Assembly: GCF_004421185.1 (NCBI RefSeq)
Contig: NZ_LXQB01000055.1
Span: 1-33,558, forward strand
Direction: 5' to 3'
DNA from: Methylacidiphilum sp. Yel
GTDB lineage: Bacteria; Verrucomicrobiota; Verrucomicrobiia; Methylacidiphilales; Methylacidiphilaceae
Length of the DNA: 33,558 nucleotides
Of this stretch, positions 1-9,098 are shown piece by piece. The notes under the pieces were generated by a model, which was not told where the DNA came from, did no database searches, and saw only the letters and a list, made by a program, of their open reading frames with translations. Numbering within the stretch: position 1 is the stretch's first letter; the number at the start of each line of letters is the position of its first letter. A program made the position numbers and the translations under genes.

Positions 1-400
1 CTCACCATGGCAGAGGCCGTCTGCGCTTACAAGGAGCTTACCCAAGTGGAGCGGGCCTTTAGAAAGTTAAAAGATGTCCTAGAGATGCCTCCGATCTATC
101 CCCATGATCCGAGAGCTCGTCCAGGCCTATGGCTTTGTCGCCGCCTTGGCCTTCTTGCTTGACTAGCTATTGGAGAAAAAACTTAAGGCAGCCAAACTCC
201 CCTTTTCCCCCGAAGAGGCCCTGACTCACCTACGCACCGTCCAAAGACGCCAGAGGCAGACATCGCTGGCACCAAACACCACGGAGTCACGGCGGGAAAC
301 CAACATGGGCGTCCGGATCCTTTCTGCCCTCCGAGTTGGCTTCATGGAGCCTTGGAAACCCAAAAATAGCTCTCAATATCCCCACATAGTGACACATTGA
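1..400 (+). pseudogene. Decayed IS1634/IS4-type transposase, C-terminal remnant
   Basis: Frame 1 from the window edge reads AYKELTQVERAFRKLKDVLE, which resembles the conserved C-terminal region of IS1634-like DDE transposases (YKELxxVERAFRxLK). Reading then moves to frame 2 near base 115-125, giving QAYGFVAALAFLLD, a TAG stop at 164-166, then LLEKKLKAAKLPFSPEEAL. A further frame change lies around 270-310: a third frame gives GTKHHGVTAGNQH, and frame 2 resumes with RILSALRVGF. At least two frameshifts and one stop make this non-functional. The 5' part lies outside the window. No terminal inverted repeat was recognised. Family assignment is by motif memory only. Confidence 0.6.
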
Positions 401-646
401 AAAAAAGCTCATTGATAATCAGCGCCTTACAAAAGTTTCTCCAAACATGGGATAGTGGATAAAGAATAAAAGCAACAGAGCTTTTCAACGCAGCAAAGAG
501 TAAGTTTTGTCAAAGAAAAAAAATTTTTTGCCACACAGTAGATAGATTTTTTTTGCCAAATCCAAAAATTATAAAACAACTTTTCCAAAGAATTATGATG
601 AGCTTACATGTATTGACATAGGGGATTATTTTAATAAATTTATAAA

Positions 647-829
647 ATGAAAATAGTAAAAGCATTACTTATTGTTCTAGCGTTTATATTGCTGTTTTTT
701 GCTCCACATTTGACCCATCTTTTTGAGAGGACTCAAAGACAAGTTGTAGAGAATAAAGCTATTGAGAATGGATTAGAAAGGATGCAAAAAGAACAGCAGG
801 CTAAGATGCCTTCTCCTTCTCAGCCTTAG
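647..829 (+). CDS. Small single-pass membrane protein, unknown function
   Basis: A 60-residue protein with a basic start (MKIVK), a hydrophobic segment at about residues 5-24 that can span the membrane or act as a signal anchor, and a charged, Gln/Glu-rich tail likely to form a helix. I do not recognise a family. There is no clear ribosome binding site before the ATG. A TTGACA hexamer at 613-618 could be a -35 element, but no well-spaced -10 follows. It stands alone and converges on the sugar dehydrogenase gene. The membrane-helix-then-charged-tail layout argues for a real gene, but the call is tentative. Confidence 0.4.
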   Translation: MKIVKALLIVLAFILLFFAPHLTHLFERTQRQVVENKAIENGLERMQKEQQAKMPSPSQP

Positions 830-882
830 ATAAAATGTTATAATACAAAATTAAAAATATTTTGCCCATTTGGAGGAGATGA

Positions 883-2145
883 TTATTGAGCATAGAAAAT
901 CCGGTAAATGATATTATTCCCATCATCAGCTAAAAGAAGACTTCCATCCGGCAAGAATAATAGGCCACATGGTCTTCCCCAGGTTTTGGAAGGATAAGAA
1001 TTAAGCAAAAAGCCAGTCATAAAGTCTTCATAATATCCTTTAGGCCGATGGTCTTCTCCAAAAGGAACAAAAACAATTTTATATCCAGTCGCCTGCTTTC
1101 TATTCCAAGAGCCATGAAGAGCTACAAAGGCCCCATTTTTATAATGTTCTGGCAAGTTAGAATCAGGGGGAGGAAAGGCTAAACCAAGAGCTGCAGAATG
1201 GCTTTGAAAGAGAACATCAGGAGTTTTTGTTGATTGTATAAGCTCCTTTGCTTTCGTTCCTTCAATTCTATTTTTCCAACGTGGATCGATGAATTCAGGA
1301 CTTAAGTAACAATAAGGCCATCCATAGAATGCCCCTTTTTCGACTCGTGTTAAGTAGTCGGGCACAAGCTCCTCACCCAGCCAATCTCTTTCGTTTACTG
1401 TAACATAAAGATCCGAGCTATGAGGATAAAAGGCGAGCCCCACCGGGTTTCTTAAGCCTCTGGCATATATCTCTGAGCTGTTTGATTTTATTTTTAAGGC
1501 TACGATGGATGCCCTAGGAGGAGGATCTTCATCCACATTGGTTTTTGAACCAACAGTAACAAAAAGAACTTGACCATCAGGAGACAAAGCTAAAGTCCGG
1601 CTCCAATGATTGCCACTCCCTGGCAGAGAAAGAATCTTTCTCCCTCTTCCTTCTAGTTTTTTTTGCCCTTCTTTGTAAGGAAAGACAAGCACACCATCGG
1701 TGTTGGCAACATAAAAAGAGTCCTTCGAAAATACCATTCCAAAAGGTAAATGGAGACCATTAGAGATATCAGCAAAAATTGAAATTTTATCTACAACGCC
1801 ATCTTTGTCGTTGTCTTCAAGCAACATGATTCGGCTTGAATAGGATTCAGCGACAAGAACATCTCCTGTAGGTGTTAGGGCAAGCCATCGAGGATTATCT
1901 AAATCCTTGGCATAAATGTTTACTTTGAATCCAGGAGGAAGGTGAAGAGTGGCTTTGGCAGGTGGTGGAACAATTTGAGGCCAGTTGTTTGCCCCATGGA
2001 CTACAGGCTTTGGAAGTTTTTGAAGATCAATCGTGATTTTCTGAGGGCTCATGTTTTCGCTAAGGAGTATGGCATGGGCCTTTTTTATCCACAACAAGCA
2101 TAAAAAGACAAAGAGAAGGACTGTTATTTTCTTACAGGCATTCAT
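883..2145 (-). CDS. PQQ-dependent sugar dehydrogenase (sorbosone dehydrogenase-like), exported
   Basis: A 420-residue protein of the soluble glucose/sorbosone dehydrogenase beta-propeller family. Residues 1-25 form a signal peptide ending near AHA, so it should act in the periplasm. Family-like segments include FKVNIYAKDLDNPRWLALTP, GDVLVAESYSSRI, DNDKDGVVD, GNHWSRTLALSPDG, ARGLRNPVGLAFYP, GWPYCYLSP and ALHGSWNR, spread over six propeller blades. Known relatives oxidise aldoses or sorbosone using PQQ, but the substrate here cannot be told, and many homologues have no tested activity. It follows the PEBP gene by 26 bases on the same strand, so the two are probably co-transcribed. Confidence 0.85.
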   Translation of the reverse strand: MNACKKITVLLFVFLCLLWIKKAHAILLSENMSPQKITIDLQKLPKPVVHGANNWPQIVPPPAKATLHLPPGFKVNIYAKDLDNPRWLALTPTGDVLVAESYSSRIMLLEDNDKDGVVDKISIFADISNGLHLPFGMVFSKDSFYVANTDGVLVFPYKEGQKKLEGRGRKILSLPGSGNHWSRTLALSPDGQVLFVTVGSKTNVDEDPPPRASIVALKIKSNSSEIYARGLRNPVGLAFYPHSSDLYVTVNERDWLGEELVPDYLTRVEKGAFYGWPYCYLSPEFIDPRWKNRIEGTKAKELIQSTKTPDVLFQSHSAALGLAFPPPDSNLPEHYKNGAFVALHGSWNRKQATGYKIVFVPFGEDHRPKGYYEDFMTGFLLNSYPSKTWGRPCGLLFLPDGSLLLADDGNNIIYRIFYAQ

Positions 2146-2171
2146 TGCAGCGGGTATTTTTTATAGATCAA

Positions 2172-2681
2172 TTATCTAGAAGCGGCGAAAGTCCCCATAA
2201 GCTCTGCAGAAGCAAGAACATGACCATGGATTTTTTTTAGTAGATCGCTTTTAGTAGATCCTTTCGCTAAATTCAATATTTGGTCGAGCGCATAAGCACG
2301 AAAATAATATCGATGCACGCCAGATGGAGGAGCAGGGCCGTCGTATCTGGTATTACCAAAATCATTCCTGCCAGGGACAGCGCCATCAGGTGTTTGTCCC
2401 CTTTTTATCGTCCGGACATCAGGCGGTATATTCCATAATACCCAATGTACCCAAGTTCCTCGTGGAGCATCAGGGTCATCCATAATGAGTGCTAAGGACT
2501 TTGTGTTTTGTGGAACATCTTCCAATTTCAATTCTGGAGATTTATTTTCAGCACGATAAGCACAGAAAGAAGGTAATGGCTGACCATTTTCAAAATCAGG
2601 TGAAGACAACTTCATAGACAATCCTTTGTTTATGTAAAAAATAAAGAAGACAAAAGAAAGGAACAACCACTTAGCAGCCAT
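2172..2681 (-). CDS. YbhB/YbcL (PEBP) family protein, probably exported
   Basis: A 169-residue member of the phosphatidylethanolamine-binding / Raf-kinase-inhibitor-like family. Residues 1-22 are hydrophobic and look like a signal peptide. The mature part starts MKLSSPDFENGQPLPSFCAY and carries the family ligand-pocket motifs DDPDAPRGTWVHWVLWNIP, then GNTRYDGPAPPSGVHRYYFR. The bacterial role is unknown; ligands are usually anionic. An internal Met at residue 23 would give a cytosolic form, but the hydrophobic leader suggests export. It is the first gene of a pair with the sugar dehydrogenase. Confidence 0.88.
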   Translation of the reverse strand: MAAKWLFLSFVFFIFYINKGLSMKLSSPDFENGQPLPSFCAYRAENKSPELKLEDVPQNTKSLALIMDDPDAPRGTWVHWVLWNIPPDVRTIKRGQTPDGAVPGRNDFGNTRYDGPAPPSGVHRYYFRAYALDQILNLAKGSTKSDLLKKIHGHVLASAELMGTFAASR

Positions 2682-2754
2682 AATTTTTTTTAACTGCTAG
2701 CTGCTTGAAAATCAAGCCCATTGAGAATAAGAATAACAAAGGAAAGTAAGCAAA

Positions 2755-3288
2755 TTGAATAAGAATAAATGGAAAGCTATAGTCTGGTTGATAGTTCTCC
2801 CTTTTTTCTTTATCCCCTTTGGTCGAGGGCAAAACTCAAAATTCGATTTTACTGCCCTTGATAAGGAAAATGAAGAAATTGAGATCAATCCTCAAGACCC
2901 CTGGAAGAGGGAGGAAGTTATCACTCCACAAGAACTTGTCGACGCTTTGAGAAAAAGCAGCAAAAAAAAAGATCTTGTTATTTTCCATGTGGGATTTTCT
3001 TTTCTTTATAAAGCTAGTCATATTCCAGGATCGGATTATGTTGGTTCAGGAAAGGACAAAGAAGGGATTGCTAATTTAGAGAAAAAAGTCTCTGGGCTTT
3101 CCAAGAATCAACAGATCGTTCTTTATTGCGGATGCTGTCCATGGAACCAGTGTCCCAATATTCGTCCAGCGTTTAATGCTCTCAAACAAAAGGAATTCGC
3201 AAATCTTAAAGTTCTGTTTATTCCTCACGATTTTGCTCAAGATTGGATTAGGAAAGGCTATCCTATAGAAAAGGGGTTTAAAAATTGA
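2755..3288 (+). CDS. Exported rhodanese-like protein with a Cys-rich active loop
   Basis: A 177-residue protein with a signal peptide (about residues 1-25) and one rhodanese domain: ITPQELVDAL, a strand ending VIFHVGFSFLYKASHIPGS, and the catalytic-loop region LYCGCCPWNQCPNIRPAF. The usual rhodanese loop has one Cys in a CxxxxR(S/T) context; here four Cys fall within nine residues (CGCCPWNQC), which may favour thiol-disulfide or metal chemistry over sulfur transfer. The start is TTG at 2755, chosen because AGGAAAG lies 9-15 bases upstream and the signal peptide begins there. It is divergent from the PEBP gene. Substrate unknown. Confidence 0.82.
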   Translation: MNKNKWKAIVWLIVLPFFFIPFGRGQNSKFDFTALDKENEEIEINPQDPWKREEVITPQELVDALRKSSKKKDLVIFHVGFSFLYKASHIPGSDYVGSGKDKEGIANLEKKVSGLSKNQQIVLYCGCCPWNQCPNIRPAFNALKQKEFANLKVLFIPHDFAQDWIRKGYPIEKGFKN

Positions 3289-3339
3289 TATCTTTTACTA
3301 TTTTTAATAGTTGAAGGAAATCTATTTTCCCCTTTTATT

Positions 3340-3669
3340 ATGTATATTATGAAAAGAAAAATTAATTTATCTTTTCTCCTTGCTGCTATTTTTGTTGTGA
3401 TTTTTGGAGGGGAGTCTGCAAGAGCTGATATAATGCTTACGACCAAAGGGTATCGACTCACAATCCTTCCAATTATGGGGGCAGAGAAGGTGGAAGTTCC
3501 AGAAGGGAAAGTCAAGGTAAGAGAGCTTGCCGAAATGTCCTTCGATAATAAGAAATCTTCTTCAAATATCCAAAATGATTTTACTAAAAATGGAATGGAG
3601 AAAAAATGCCCTTATATTGTTTTAAAAAATAAGGGCATTGATCAAATAACGCAGCTAGCCCAAAGATAA
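3340..3669 (+). CDS. Small secreted protein, unknown function
   Basis: A 109-residue protein with a clear signal peptide (MKRKINLSFLLAAIFVVIFG, cleavage probably after SARA). I know no family. The mature part is short, hydrophilic and Lys-rich, with one Cys. A second ATG at 3349 gives a better signal-peptide start (MKRK) than the first at 3340; neither has a strong Shine-Dalgarno. The last 20 or so codons coincide with the terminator hairpin of the convergent DUF4242 gene, so the end of the protein may be shaped by that element. The frame could also be a decaying gene. Confidence 0.45.
   Translation: MYIMKRKINLSFLLAAIFVVIFGGESARADIMLTTKGYRLTILPIMGAEKVEVPEGKVKVRELAEMSFDNKKSSSNIQNDFTKNGMEKKCPYIVLKNKGIDQITQLAQR
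3601..3639 (-). terminator. Rho-independent terminator of the DUF4242 gene
   Basis: On the minus strand an 11-bp perfect stem (AATGCCCTTAT / ATAAGGGCATT, 3605-3615 with 3629-3639) is followed by a run of T (complement of A3601-3606). It lies 37 bases past the stop codon of the minus-strand gene at 3676-3954. It is embedded in the 3' end of the plus-strand reading frame at 3340-3669. Confidence 0.75.
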
Positions 3670-3675
3670 CAGGTG

Positions 3676-3954
3676 CTATTTATTTTGAGCAGTAAAGGGG
3701 GATATAATATTTTTAATCTCTGCAATTCGATTGGCTGGAAATCCTCCTTGAGCTGCATGTTCTCGAATAATTTTTTCATCTGGAGCGATATAGATACAAT
3801 AGATTTTATCTCCAGTCACGTAACTTTCTATCCATTGAATTTGTGGGCCCATTTTATCTAAAATCGAACAGGATTTGGCGGATATTTTGGCAAGTTCTTC
3901 ATTTGATAAGTTTCCTGCTCCAGGAATCTCTCTTTCAATAACATATCTAGGCAT
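3676..3954 (-). CDS. DUF4242 (SCO4226-like) small protein
   Basis: A 92-residue protein that begins MPRYVIEREIPGAG, typical of DUF4242 proteins, a ferredoxin-like fold. The middle reads WIESYVTGDKIYCIYIAPDE and the end EHAAQGGFPANRI, both typical of the family. A Streptomyces member (SCO4226) binds nickel; whether this one does is unknown. AAAGGA sits 6-11 bases before the ATG. It is monocistronic, with its own terminator downstream. Confidence 0.85.
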   Translation of the reverse strand: MPRYVIEREIPGAGNLSNEELAKISAKSCSILDKMGPQIQWIESYVTGDKIYCIYIAPDEKIIREHAAQGGFPANRIAEIKNIISPFTAQNK

Positions 3955-4421
3955 ATCGTTCCTTTCTTGTTAAAGATTGCATTTTGTAAATTATAAAGAA
4001 GAATTAGCCTGTTCGATTACTTTTTGGCAATCATTTTTTTTCAAGTGCCTGAGATAACCTAACTTTCTATGCCTCTATTTTTGTTTTTGATCCATTCCCT
4101 CCAAAATCTCATGGATCAACATGCACAATATTCTAAAAACGCATTAGCGTTGTGAACTTATACTCAGAGCCGAACGAAGCAACATGCTCCTTATGGAAAT
4201 TGGGAAAAGAGGATTAATTGCAGATAGCACAGAAGTAAAGTGATTAAAAGATTCCTTATCTTCTTAATCTTGGGCTAGTTTGGTTTTCATAGAATAGGCC
4301 AAAAAACAAGGAGACTACATTATCAGACCCTCTAAATGAAAAATTCTTTGGCTTTCATGTTAATCGCTTTTTGACATAGGTTGCCATCCACATCTGAGAG
4401 TAAGCCGAGTAAAAAAAGCGC
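3955..4421. other. Gene-free interval, nothing recognised
   Basis: About 470 bases between the DUF4242 start and the amtB terminator. Both strands hold only short, interrupted frames. I see no tRNA, riboswitch, repeat or IS end. A frame at 4332-4529 on the minus strand runs across the amtB terminator and the amtB stop and is not credible. Confidence 0.5.
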
Positions 4422-4458
4422 AAAAAGGGCTTCCTTGAGAATGCATGAAGCCCTTTTT
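4422..4458 (-). terminator. Rho-independent terminator of amtB
   Basis: A 12-bp perfect inverted repeat (AAAAAGGGCTTC 4422-4433 with GAAGCCCTTTTT 4447-4458, 13-base loop) lies 30 bases past the amtB stop. On the minus strand the right arm ends in five T. The structure is symmetrical and could stop transcription from either side. Confidence 0.8.
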
Positions 4459-4488
4459 ACTTTTACAAAAAAGGAGGTAGGTAGTATA

Positions 4489-5973
4489 TCAGATTGAATA
4501 GCCTTGTTCCCCATGCTCAGAAATATCAAGCCCTTGAGTTTCTACTTCTTCATCAACTCGTAATCCGACAAGAGCTTTTACAACAAAACCAATGATCACT
4601 GAAGCCAGAGTAGCAAGAACAATAGTGATCAATATTGCTTTTGACTGAGCTATCCATAAAGTACCACTAGTGACGCTTGCTGCCAGACCATTTTTCTTTG
4701 CCACTGCCTCACTTAACAAATTGGCATTTACTGCAGGATCGACAAAGACTCCCGTTAAAAACGCTCCAAGCATACCTCCTACTCCATGAACCCCGAAAGC
4801 ATCGAGAGCATCATCGTATTTTAAAAGTGGCTTAATAACTGAGCAGGCAAAATAAGGAATGATCCCTGCAGCCAGTCCGATTATCACTGCTCCTGTGCTA
4901 TTAACAAAACCGCAGGCCGGAGTGATAGCCACCAGGCCAGCTACCGCGCCTGTGGAAAACCCAAGAACTGTTGGCGTCCCCTTTAGAGTATATTCAAGCA
5001 TAGGCCACGTAAGAGAAGCTACCGCCGTGGCAAGTGTTGTAGTCATGAAGGCGTTAGCAGCAATTCCATCCGCTGCCACAGCACTACCTGCATTAAATCC
5101 ATACCATCCAATCCAAAGGATGGCTGCTCCAACCATACAGTAAGTCATGTTATTAGGAATTATAGGTTCTATGCCAAATCCCTTTCTTTTGCCAAGCAAT
5201 AGAGCCAGGATCAATGCTGACCATCCGGAAGTCATATGGACCACTGTTCCTCCAGCAAAATCAATAGCAGGAATCTTTGCTCCAGAATTAAATACCCCAT
5301 TCATCATGCCGCTTGCTCCCCAAACCATATGAGCTTGGGGAAAATAGACAAAAAGCATCCATAAGGTGATAAATATTAAAACAGCAGAATACTTCATCCG
5401 TTCTGCAATGCCTCCCATGATTAAAGCAGGAGTAATAACAGCAAACATCATTTGGAACATGCAATAGACATTTTGTGAAACCCAGAAGGAATAGTTTGTA
5501 TTCGGAGCTGAGTCGACGCCTTTAAGGAAGAAATATTCTGTGCCACCAAGAAAATAACCAAGTGGACTACCTGAAAAATTCGTTCCAAAAACAAGACTAT
5601 ACCCTATTGCCCACCAAAGTACAGTTACAAGCCCTGTAATACCCAGGCATTGAGCAAGCACTGAAAGAATGTTTTTTGATCGTACTAGTCCTCCATAAAA
5701 AAGAGCCAAACCAGGAAGGGTCATAAAGAGGACCAGCGCAGTAGAAGTCAGAAGCCAAGCATTGTGTCCTGGTCCTGAACTTCCCACAATCTTGCTTCCC
5801 GACGGGTCAGAATTGGTGATATATGCTTCAAGACCTGCAACACGTTGTTCCAATGTTGGAGGGGGAGAAGGAGCTTGAGTGACTGCGGCCGGACTCTGCT
5901 TATGTGTAAAAGCAATGCCCATGGCTATTAATAGAATTGCCGCCAAGATCCCCAAAAAAATAAATGCTTCCAT
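4489..5973 (-). CDS. amtB: Ammonium transporter (Amt/MEP/Rh family)
   Basis: Inner-membrane ammonium channel of 494 residues. After an N-terminal hydrophobic leader (MEAFIFLGILAAILLIAMG) and a linker comes the Amt core: LVLFMTLPGLALFYGGLVRS, then about ten further membrane helices. The pore His residues lie in GGTVVHMTSGWSAL and DAFGVHGVGGMLGAF. The C-terminal cytosolic tail (GLDISEHGEQGYSI) is the PII-contact region in relatives. The frame is open up to an ATG at 6021 (510 residues), but that codon has no Shine-Dalgarno and would lie 2-3 bases from the start site predicted by the sigma-54 element at 6034-6049. I prefer ATG 5973, which has GGAG ten bases upstream. Confidence 0.93.
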   Translation of the reverse strand: MEAFIFLGILAAILLIAMGIAFTHKQSPAAVTQAPSPPPTLEQRVAGLEAYITNSDPSGSKIVGSSGPGHNAWLLTSTALVLFMTLPGLALFYGGLVRSKNILSVLAQCLGITGLVTVLWWAIGYSLVFGTNFSGSPLGYFLGGTEYFFLKGVDSAPNTNYSFWVSQNVYCMFQMMFAVITPALIMGGIAERMKYSAVLIFITLWMLFVYFPQAHMVWGASGMMNGVFNSGAKIPAIDFAGGTVVHMTSGWSALILALLLGKRKGFGIEPIIPNNMTYCMVGAAILWIGWYGFNAGSAVAADGIAANAFMTTTLATAVASLTWPMLEYTLKGTPTVLGFSTGAVAGLVAITPACGFVNSTGAVIIGLAAGIIPYFACSVIKPLLKYDDALDAFGVHGVGGMLGAFLTGVFVDPAVNANLLSEAVAKKNGLAASVTSGTLWIAQSKAILITIVLATLASVIIGFVVKALVGLRVDEEVETQGLDISEHGEQGYSI

Positions 5974-6033
5974 TTTGTGACGACTCCGATCTATAATGAC
6001 AGTAGAAGAAGGATTTTTCATCGAAAACTAATA

Positions 6034-6049
6034 AGCAAAATCTATGCCA
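6034..6049 (-). promoter_or_regulatory. Sigma-54 -24/-12 promoter of amtB
   Basis: On the minus strand the 16-mer TGGCATAGATTTTGCT matches the consensus TGGCACG-N4-TTGCW at all but two positions, with the invariant GG and GC in register. Predicted transcription start is near 6023-6024. The same TGGCAT form occurs before the PII gene (12490-12505) and the NasS-like gene (27484-27499). Confidence 0.62.
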
Positions 6050-6101
6050 GATTCTTACATGAGAGGGCCTAAAAATTTGATCGTTGTTTTTTTTTTATAT
6101 T

Positions 6102-6117
6102 ACACAACAAATAGTAT
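6102..6117 (+). promoter_or_regulatory. NrdR box 1
   Basis: ACACAACAAATAGTAT matches the 16-base NrdR box consensus (ACACWATATATWGTGT) at 13 positions. It lies exactly 31 bases, about three helical turns, before a better second box. Paired boxes at this spacing are typical of NrdR-repressed ribonucleotide reductase operons. Confidence 0.72.
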
Positions 6118-6132
6118 TTTTAAAAAATAAAT

Positions 6133-6148
6133 ATACATTATATAGTGT
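6133..6148 (+). promoter_or_regulatory. NrdR box 2
   Basis: ATACATTATATAGTGT matches the NrdR box consensus at 14 of 16 positions and lies 75 bases before the nrdA start. With the box at 6102-6117 it forms the expected pair. The NrdR repressor gene itself is not in the window. Confidence 0.78.
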
Positions 6149-6222
6149 TTATTGCGTTTAGAAGGAATGCAAACAATTAAATTTCGCGTAGTATTTTTTC
6201 CAATTTCAATATTAGGAGGGCG

Positions 6223-9054
6223 ATGATGGATCACCAACAGCTTTTTTTTTCTGGTTTTGATTACGGTCTTTCTAATTTGTCAATAGTCAAAAGAGATGGT
6301 CGCGTGGTCCCTTTTGATATTGGTCGAATCTATGCTGCTGTTGAAAAAGCGTTTCGGGCGGAAAGAAAGAAAAGTGCAGGGGATAATCTTTCCAGAGAAG
6401 ATCTTTTAGCTATCGAAGAGATTACCAACCGAGTGGCGATAAAATCAGCAGCACTAGCCAATCGAGGAGAAAGGCTTGAAGTAGAACGGATACAGGACCT
6501 TGTTGAACTGACGCTTATGGAGCTGGGACACCATACCGTTGCCAAGCGTTATATCCTCTATAGGGCAGAGCGAGGCAAGGCTAGAACTATACAGAATAGA
6601 GAAGGGGCATCGATCCACATGATCGATAGGCATGGGAATACTGTTCCATTGGATTTGGCATGGATACATCGGATGCTTATGGAGGCTTGTAGGGGTCTTG
6701 AAGATCGCTGTTCGTGGAGGGATCTTGCTGAAGAGACGGTTCGAGGTCTTTATGACAACATAAAAGAAGAAGAAATCCTCCAAGCTATGATTCTTACGGC
6801 AAGGACATGGGTAGAAAAAGAACCTGCTTATACTTATGTGGCTGCGCGACTGATGTTGAGTAAAATCTATCAGGAAGCTCTTTTAATCGTTCCTAGTATC
6901 CATGAGACAGCGGCCTACCATAAGGCTTATTTTCCTCATTATGTGCAATATGGAGTAAAGATCGGTCGATTGTCTCCACAGTTGCTTGAATTTGACCTTG
7001 AAAGACTGGCTCAAGCGCTCAAGTTGGAGAGAGACAGACAATTTACCTATTTAGGCCTGCAGACCCTTTACGACAGATATTTGCTCCATCATGAAGAAAG
7101 GAGGTTTGAAACGCCTCAATACTTCTGGATGCGGGTAGCCATGGGCCTAGCTTTGAATGAAAAGTCAGATAAAGAGTCTTGGGCGATTACTTTTTATGAT
7201 ACTCTCTCAAGCTTCCTTTTCATGTCCTCTACTCCAACCCTTTTTAATTCTGGAACCGTACATCCACAGTTAAGTTCTTGTTATTTGTTGACTGTAGAGG
7301 ATGATCTGGAAAGCATCTTCAAGGTTATTTCTGATAACGCTAAGCTTTCCAAATGGGCTGGAGGCTTAGGTAATGATTGGACCAATGTGAGGGCGACTGG
7401 ATCATTGATTCGTGGCACAAATGGGAAAAGTCAAGGGGTGATCCCTTTCTTAAAAGTGGCTAATGATACGGCTGTTGCTGTAAACCAAGGCGGTAAAAGA
7501 AAAGGGGCCTTGTGCGCTTATTTGGAAACTTGGCATTTAGATATAGAAGATTTTTTAGAGCTTCGAAAAAATACAGGAGATGAGAGACGGCGTACCCATG
7601 ATATGAACACCGCAAATTGGATCCCAGATCTTTTTATGAAAAGAGTCCTAGAAAACGGCAGTTGGACGCTTTTTAGTCCCAGTGATGTGCCTGATCTGCA
7701 TCATCTCTATGGAAAGACTTTCGAGAAAAGATATCTCGAATACGAACAGATGGCAGATAAAGGAGAAATCAAACTATTCAAAAGGGTTTCAGCCATGACC
7801 CTTTGGAGGAAAATGCTTACCCTTCTTTTTGAAACTGGCCATCCTTGGATTACCTTTAAAGATCCCTCTAACATTCGGTCTCCTCAAGACCATGTTGGGG
7901 TTATCAATAGTTCTAATCTTTGTACTGAAATTCTTTTGAACACTAGTGCCGAAGAAGTCGCTGTTTGTAATTTAGGATCAGTGAATCTGCTAGCTCACTT
8001 GGACGAATCGGATAATATAGACGAAAAAAAGCTCGAAAACACAATCAATATCGCTGTCCGCATGCTAGACAACGTGATTGATATCAATTTTTATCCAATC
8101 CCTGAAGCCAGAAATTCTAATTTAAAACACAGACCGGTAGGTCTTGGCATTATGGGATTTCAAGACCTGCTCTATAGGAAAAAAATTCCTTATGCTAGTG
8201 CTCAGGCTGTAGAACTTTCAGATCGGCTTATGGAGATGATTTCCTATTATGCTATTCTTTCTTCATGCAATCTAGCAAAGGAACGGGGAGCGTATCCTTC
8301 TTTTCGTGGTTCGAAATGGGACAGGGGATTATTACCCATCGATACTATTGAATTGTTGGAACAGGAAAGAGGGGGATTTGTAGAAGTAGACAAAAGCAGA
8401 ACCAAAGATTGGGATAGTGTGAGAAAGAAAATTAAAGAGCATGGACTAAGAAATAGCTGTCTGTTAGCTATTGCCCCTACAGCAACAATATCCAATATTA
8501 CGGGAGTTGCTCAGTCGATAGAACCAAGTTACAAAAATCTATATGTCAAATCAAATCTTTCTGGAGATTTTATTAGTATCAATCCTTACTTGGTTGAAGA
8601 CCTTAAAAAACTGCAACTTTGGGATCAGGAAATGGTCGATGATTTAAAGTATTATGATGGATCGGTCAAACACATCGAGAGAATACCCGAGTCTCTTAAG
8701 GAACTATATGCCACTGCGTTTGAAATTGATCCTTCGTGGCTTATTGAATGCGCTAGCCGTAGACAGAAATGGATCGATATGGGACAGTCCCTAAACCTTT
8801 ATATTGATGAACCAAGCGGTTGGAAAATCTCTCAAATGTATATCATGTGCTGGAAAAAGGGTTTAAAAACAACCTATTATCTTAGATCAAGGGCAGCAAC
8901 AACTGTTGAAAAGTCTACTCTAGATATAAATGTTCGAGGCATTCAGCCACGATGGATGAAAAGTAAGAGTCCTTCTTCAAACATCAAAGTAGAAAGGAAA
9001 AATAAAGAAAAAAACGCATGTGCTCTTGATTCGGAATGCGAAAGCTGTCAGTAA
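6223..9054 (+). CDS. nrdA: Ribonucleotide reductase class I large subunit (R1) with two ATP-cones
   Basis: A 943-residue catalytic subunit that reduces ribonucleoside diphosphates to deoxy forms. An ATP-cone spans about residues 21-115 ([16 protein letters not shown]) and a second about 130-220 ([14 protein letters not shown]); most bacterial R1 proteins have one. The barrel holds the redox Cys353 (LSSCYL), the thiyl-radical Cys567 in the NLCTE motif (Asn565, Glu569), and Cys582 (VAVCNLGS). The C-terminal CESCQ is the mobile dithiol that re-reduces the active site. AGGAGGG at 6214-6220 serves ATG 6223 or, with better spacing, ATG 6226. nrdB follows 44 bases downstream. Confidence 0.97.
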   Translation: MMDHQQLFFSGFDYGLSNLSIVKRDGRVVPFDIGRIYAAVEKAFRAERKKSAGDNLSREDLLAIEEITNRVAIKSAALANRGERLEVERIQDLVELTLMELGHHTVAKRYILYRAERGKARTIQNREGASIHMIDRHGNTVPLDLAWIHRMLMEACRGLEDRCSWRDLAEETVRGLYDNIKEEEILQAMILTARTWVEKEPAYTYVAARLMLSKIYQEALLIVPSIHETAAYHKAYFPHYVQYGVKIGRLSPQLLEFDLERLAQALKLERDRQFTYLGLQTLYDRYLLHHEERRFETPQYFWMRVAMGLALNEKSDKESWAITFYDTLSSFLFMSSTPTLFNSGTVHPQLSSCYLLTVEDDLESIFKVISDNAKLSKWAGGLGNDWTNVRATGSLIRGTNGKSQGVIPFLKVANDTAVAVNQGGKRKGALCAYLETWHLDIEDFLELRKNTGDERRRTHDMNTANWIPDLFMKRVLENGSWTLFSPSDVPDLHHLYGKTFEKRYLEYEQMADKGEIKLFKRVSAMTLWRKMLTLLFETGHPWITFKDPSNIRSPQDHVGVINSSNLCTEILLNTSAEEVAVCNLGSVNLLAHLDESDNIDEKKLENTINIAVRMLDNVIDINFYPIPEARNSNLKHRPVGLGIMGFQDLLYRKKIPYASAQAVELSDRLMEMISYYAILSSCNLAKERGAYPSFRGSKWDRGLLPIDTIELLEQERGGFVEVDKSRTKDWDSVRKKIKEHGLRNSCLLAIAPTATISNITGVAQSIEPSYKNLYVKSNLSGDFISINPYLVEDLKKLQLWDQEMVDDLKYYDGSVKHIERIPESLKELYATAFEIDPSWLIECASRRQKWIDMGQSLNLYIDEPSGWKISQMYIMCWKKGLKTTYYLRSRAATTVEKSTLDINVRGIQPRWMKSKSPSSNIKVERKNKEKNACALDSECESCQ

Positions 9055-9098
9055 GCAGGCATATAGCCAATTTGAAAAATAGATATTGGAGGAACATT

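Noticed and set aside
3955-4421. Search for tRNA or small RNA genes in the longest plain gap
   Set aside because: No cloverleaf, TPsiC-like motif or RNA family signature was found.
4332-4529. Minus-strand frame of 65 codons
   Set aside because: It spans the amtB terminator hairpin and the amtB stop; it is a shadow.
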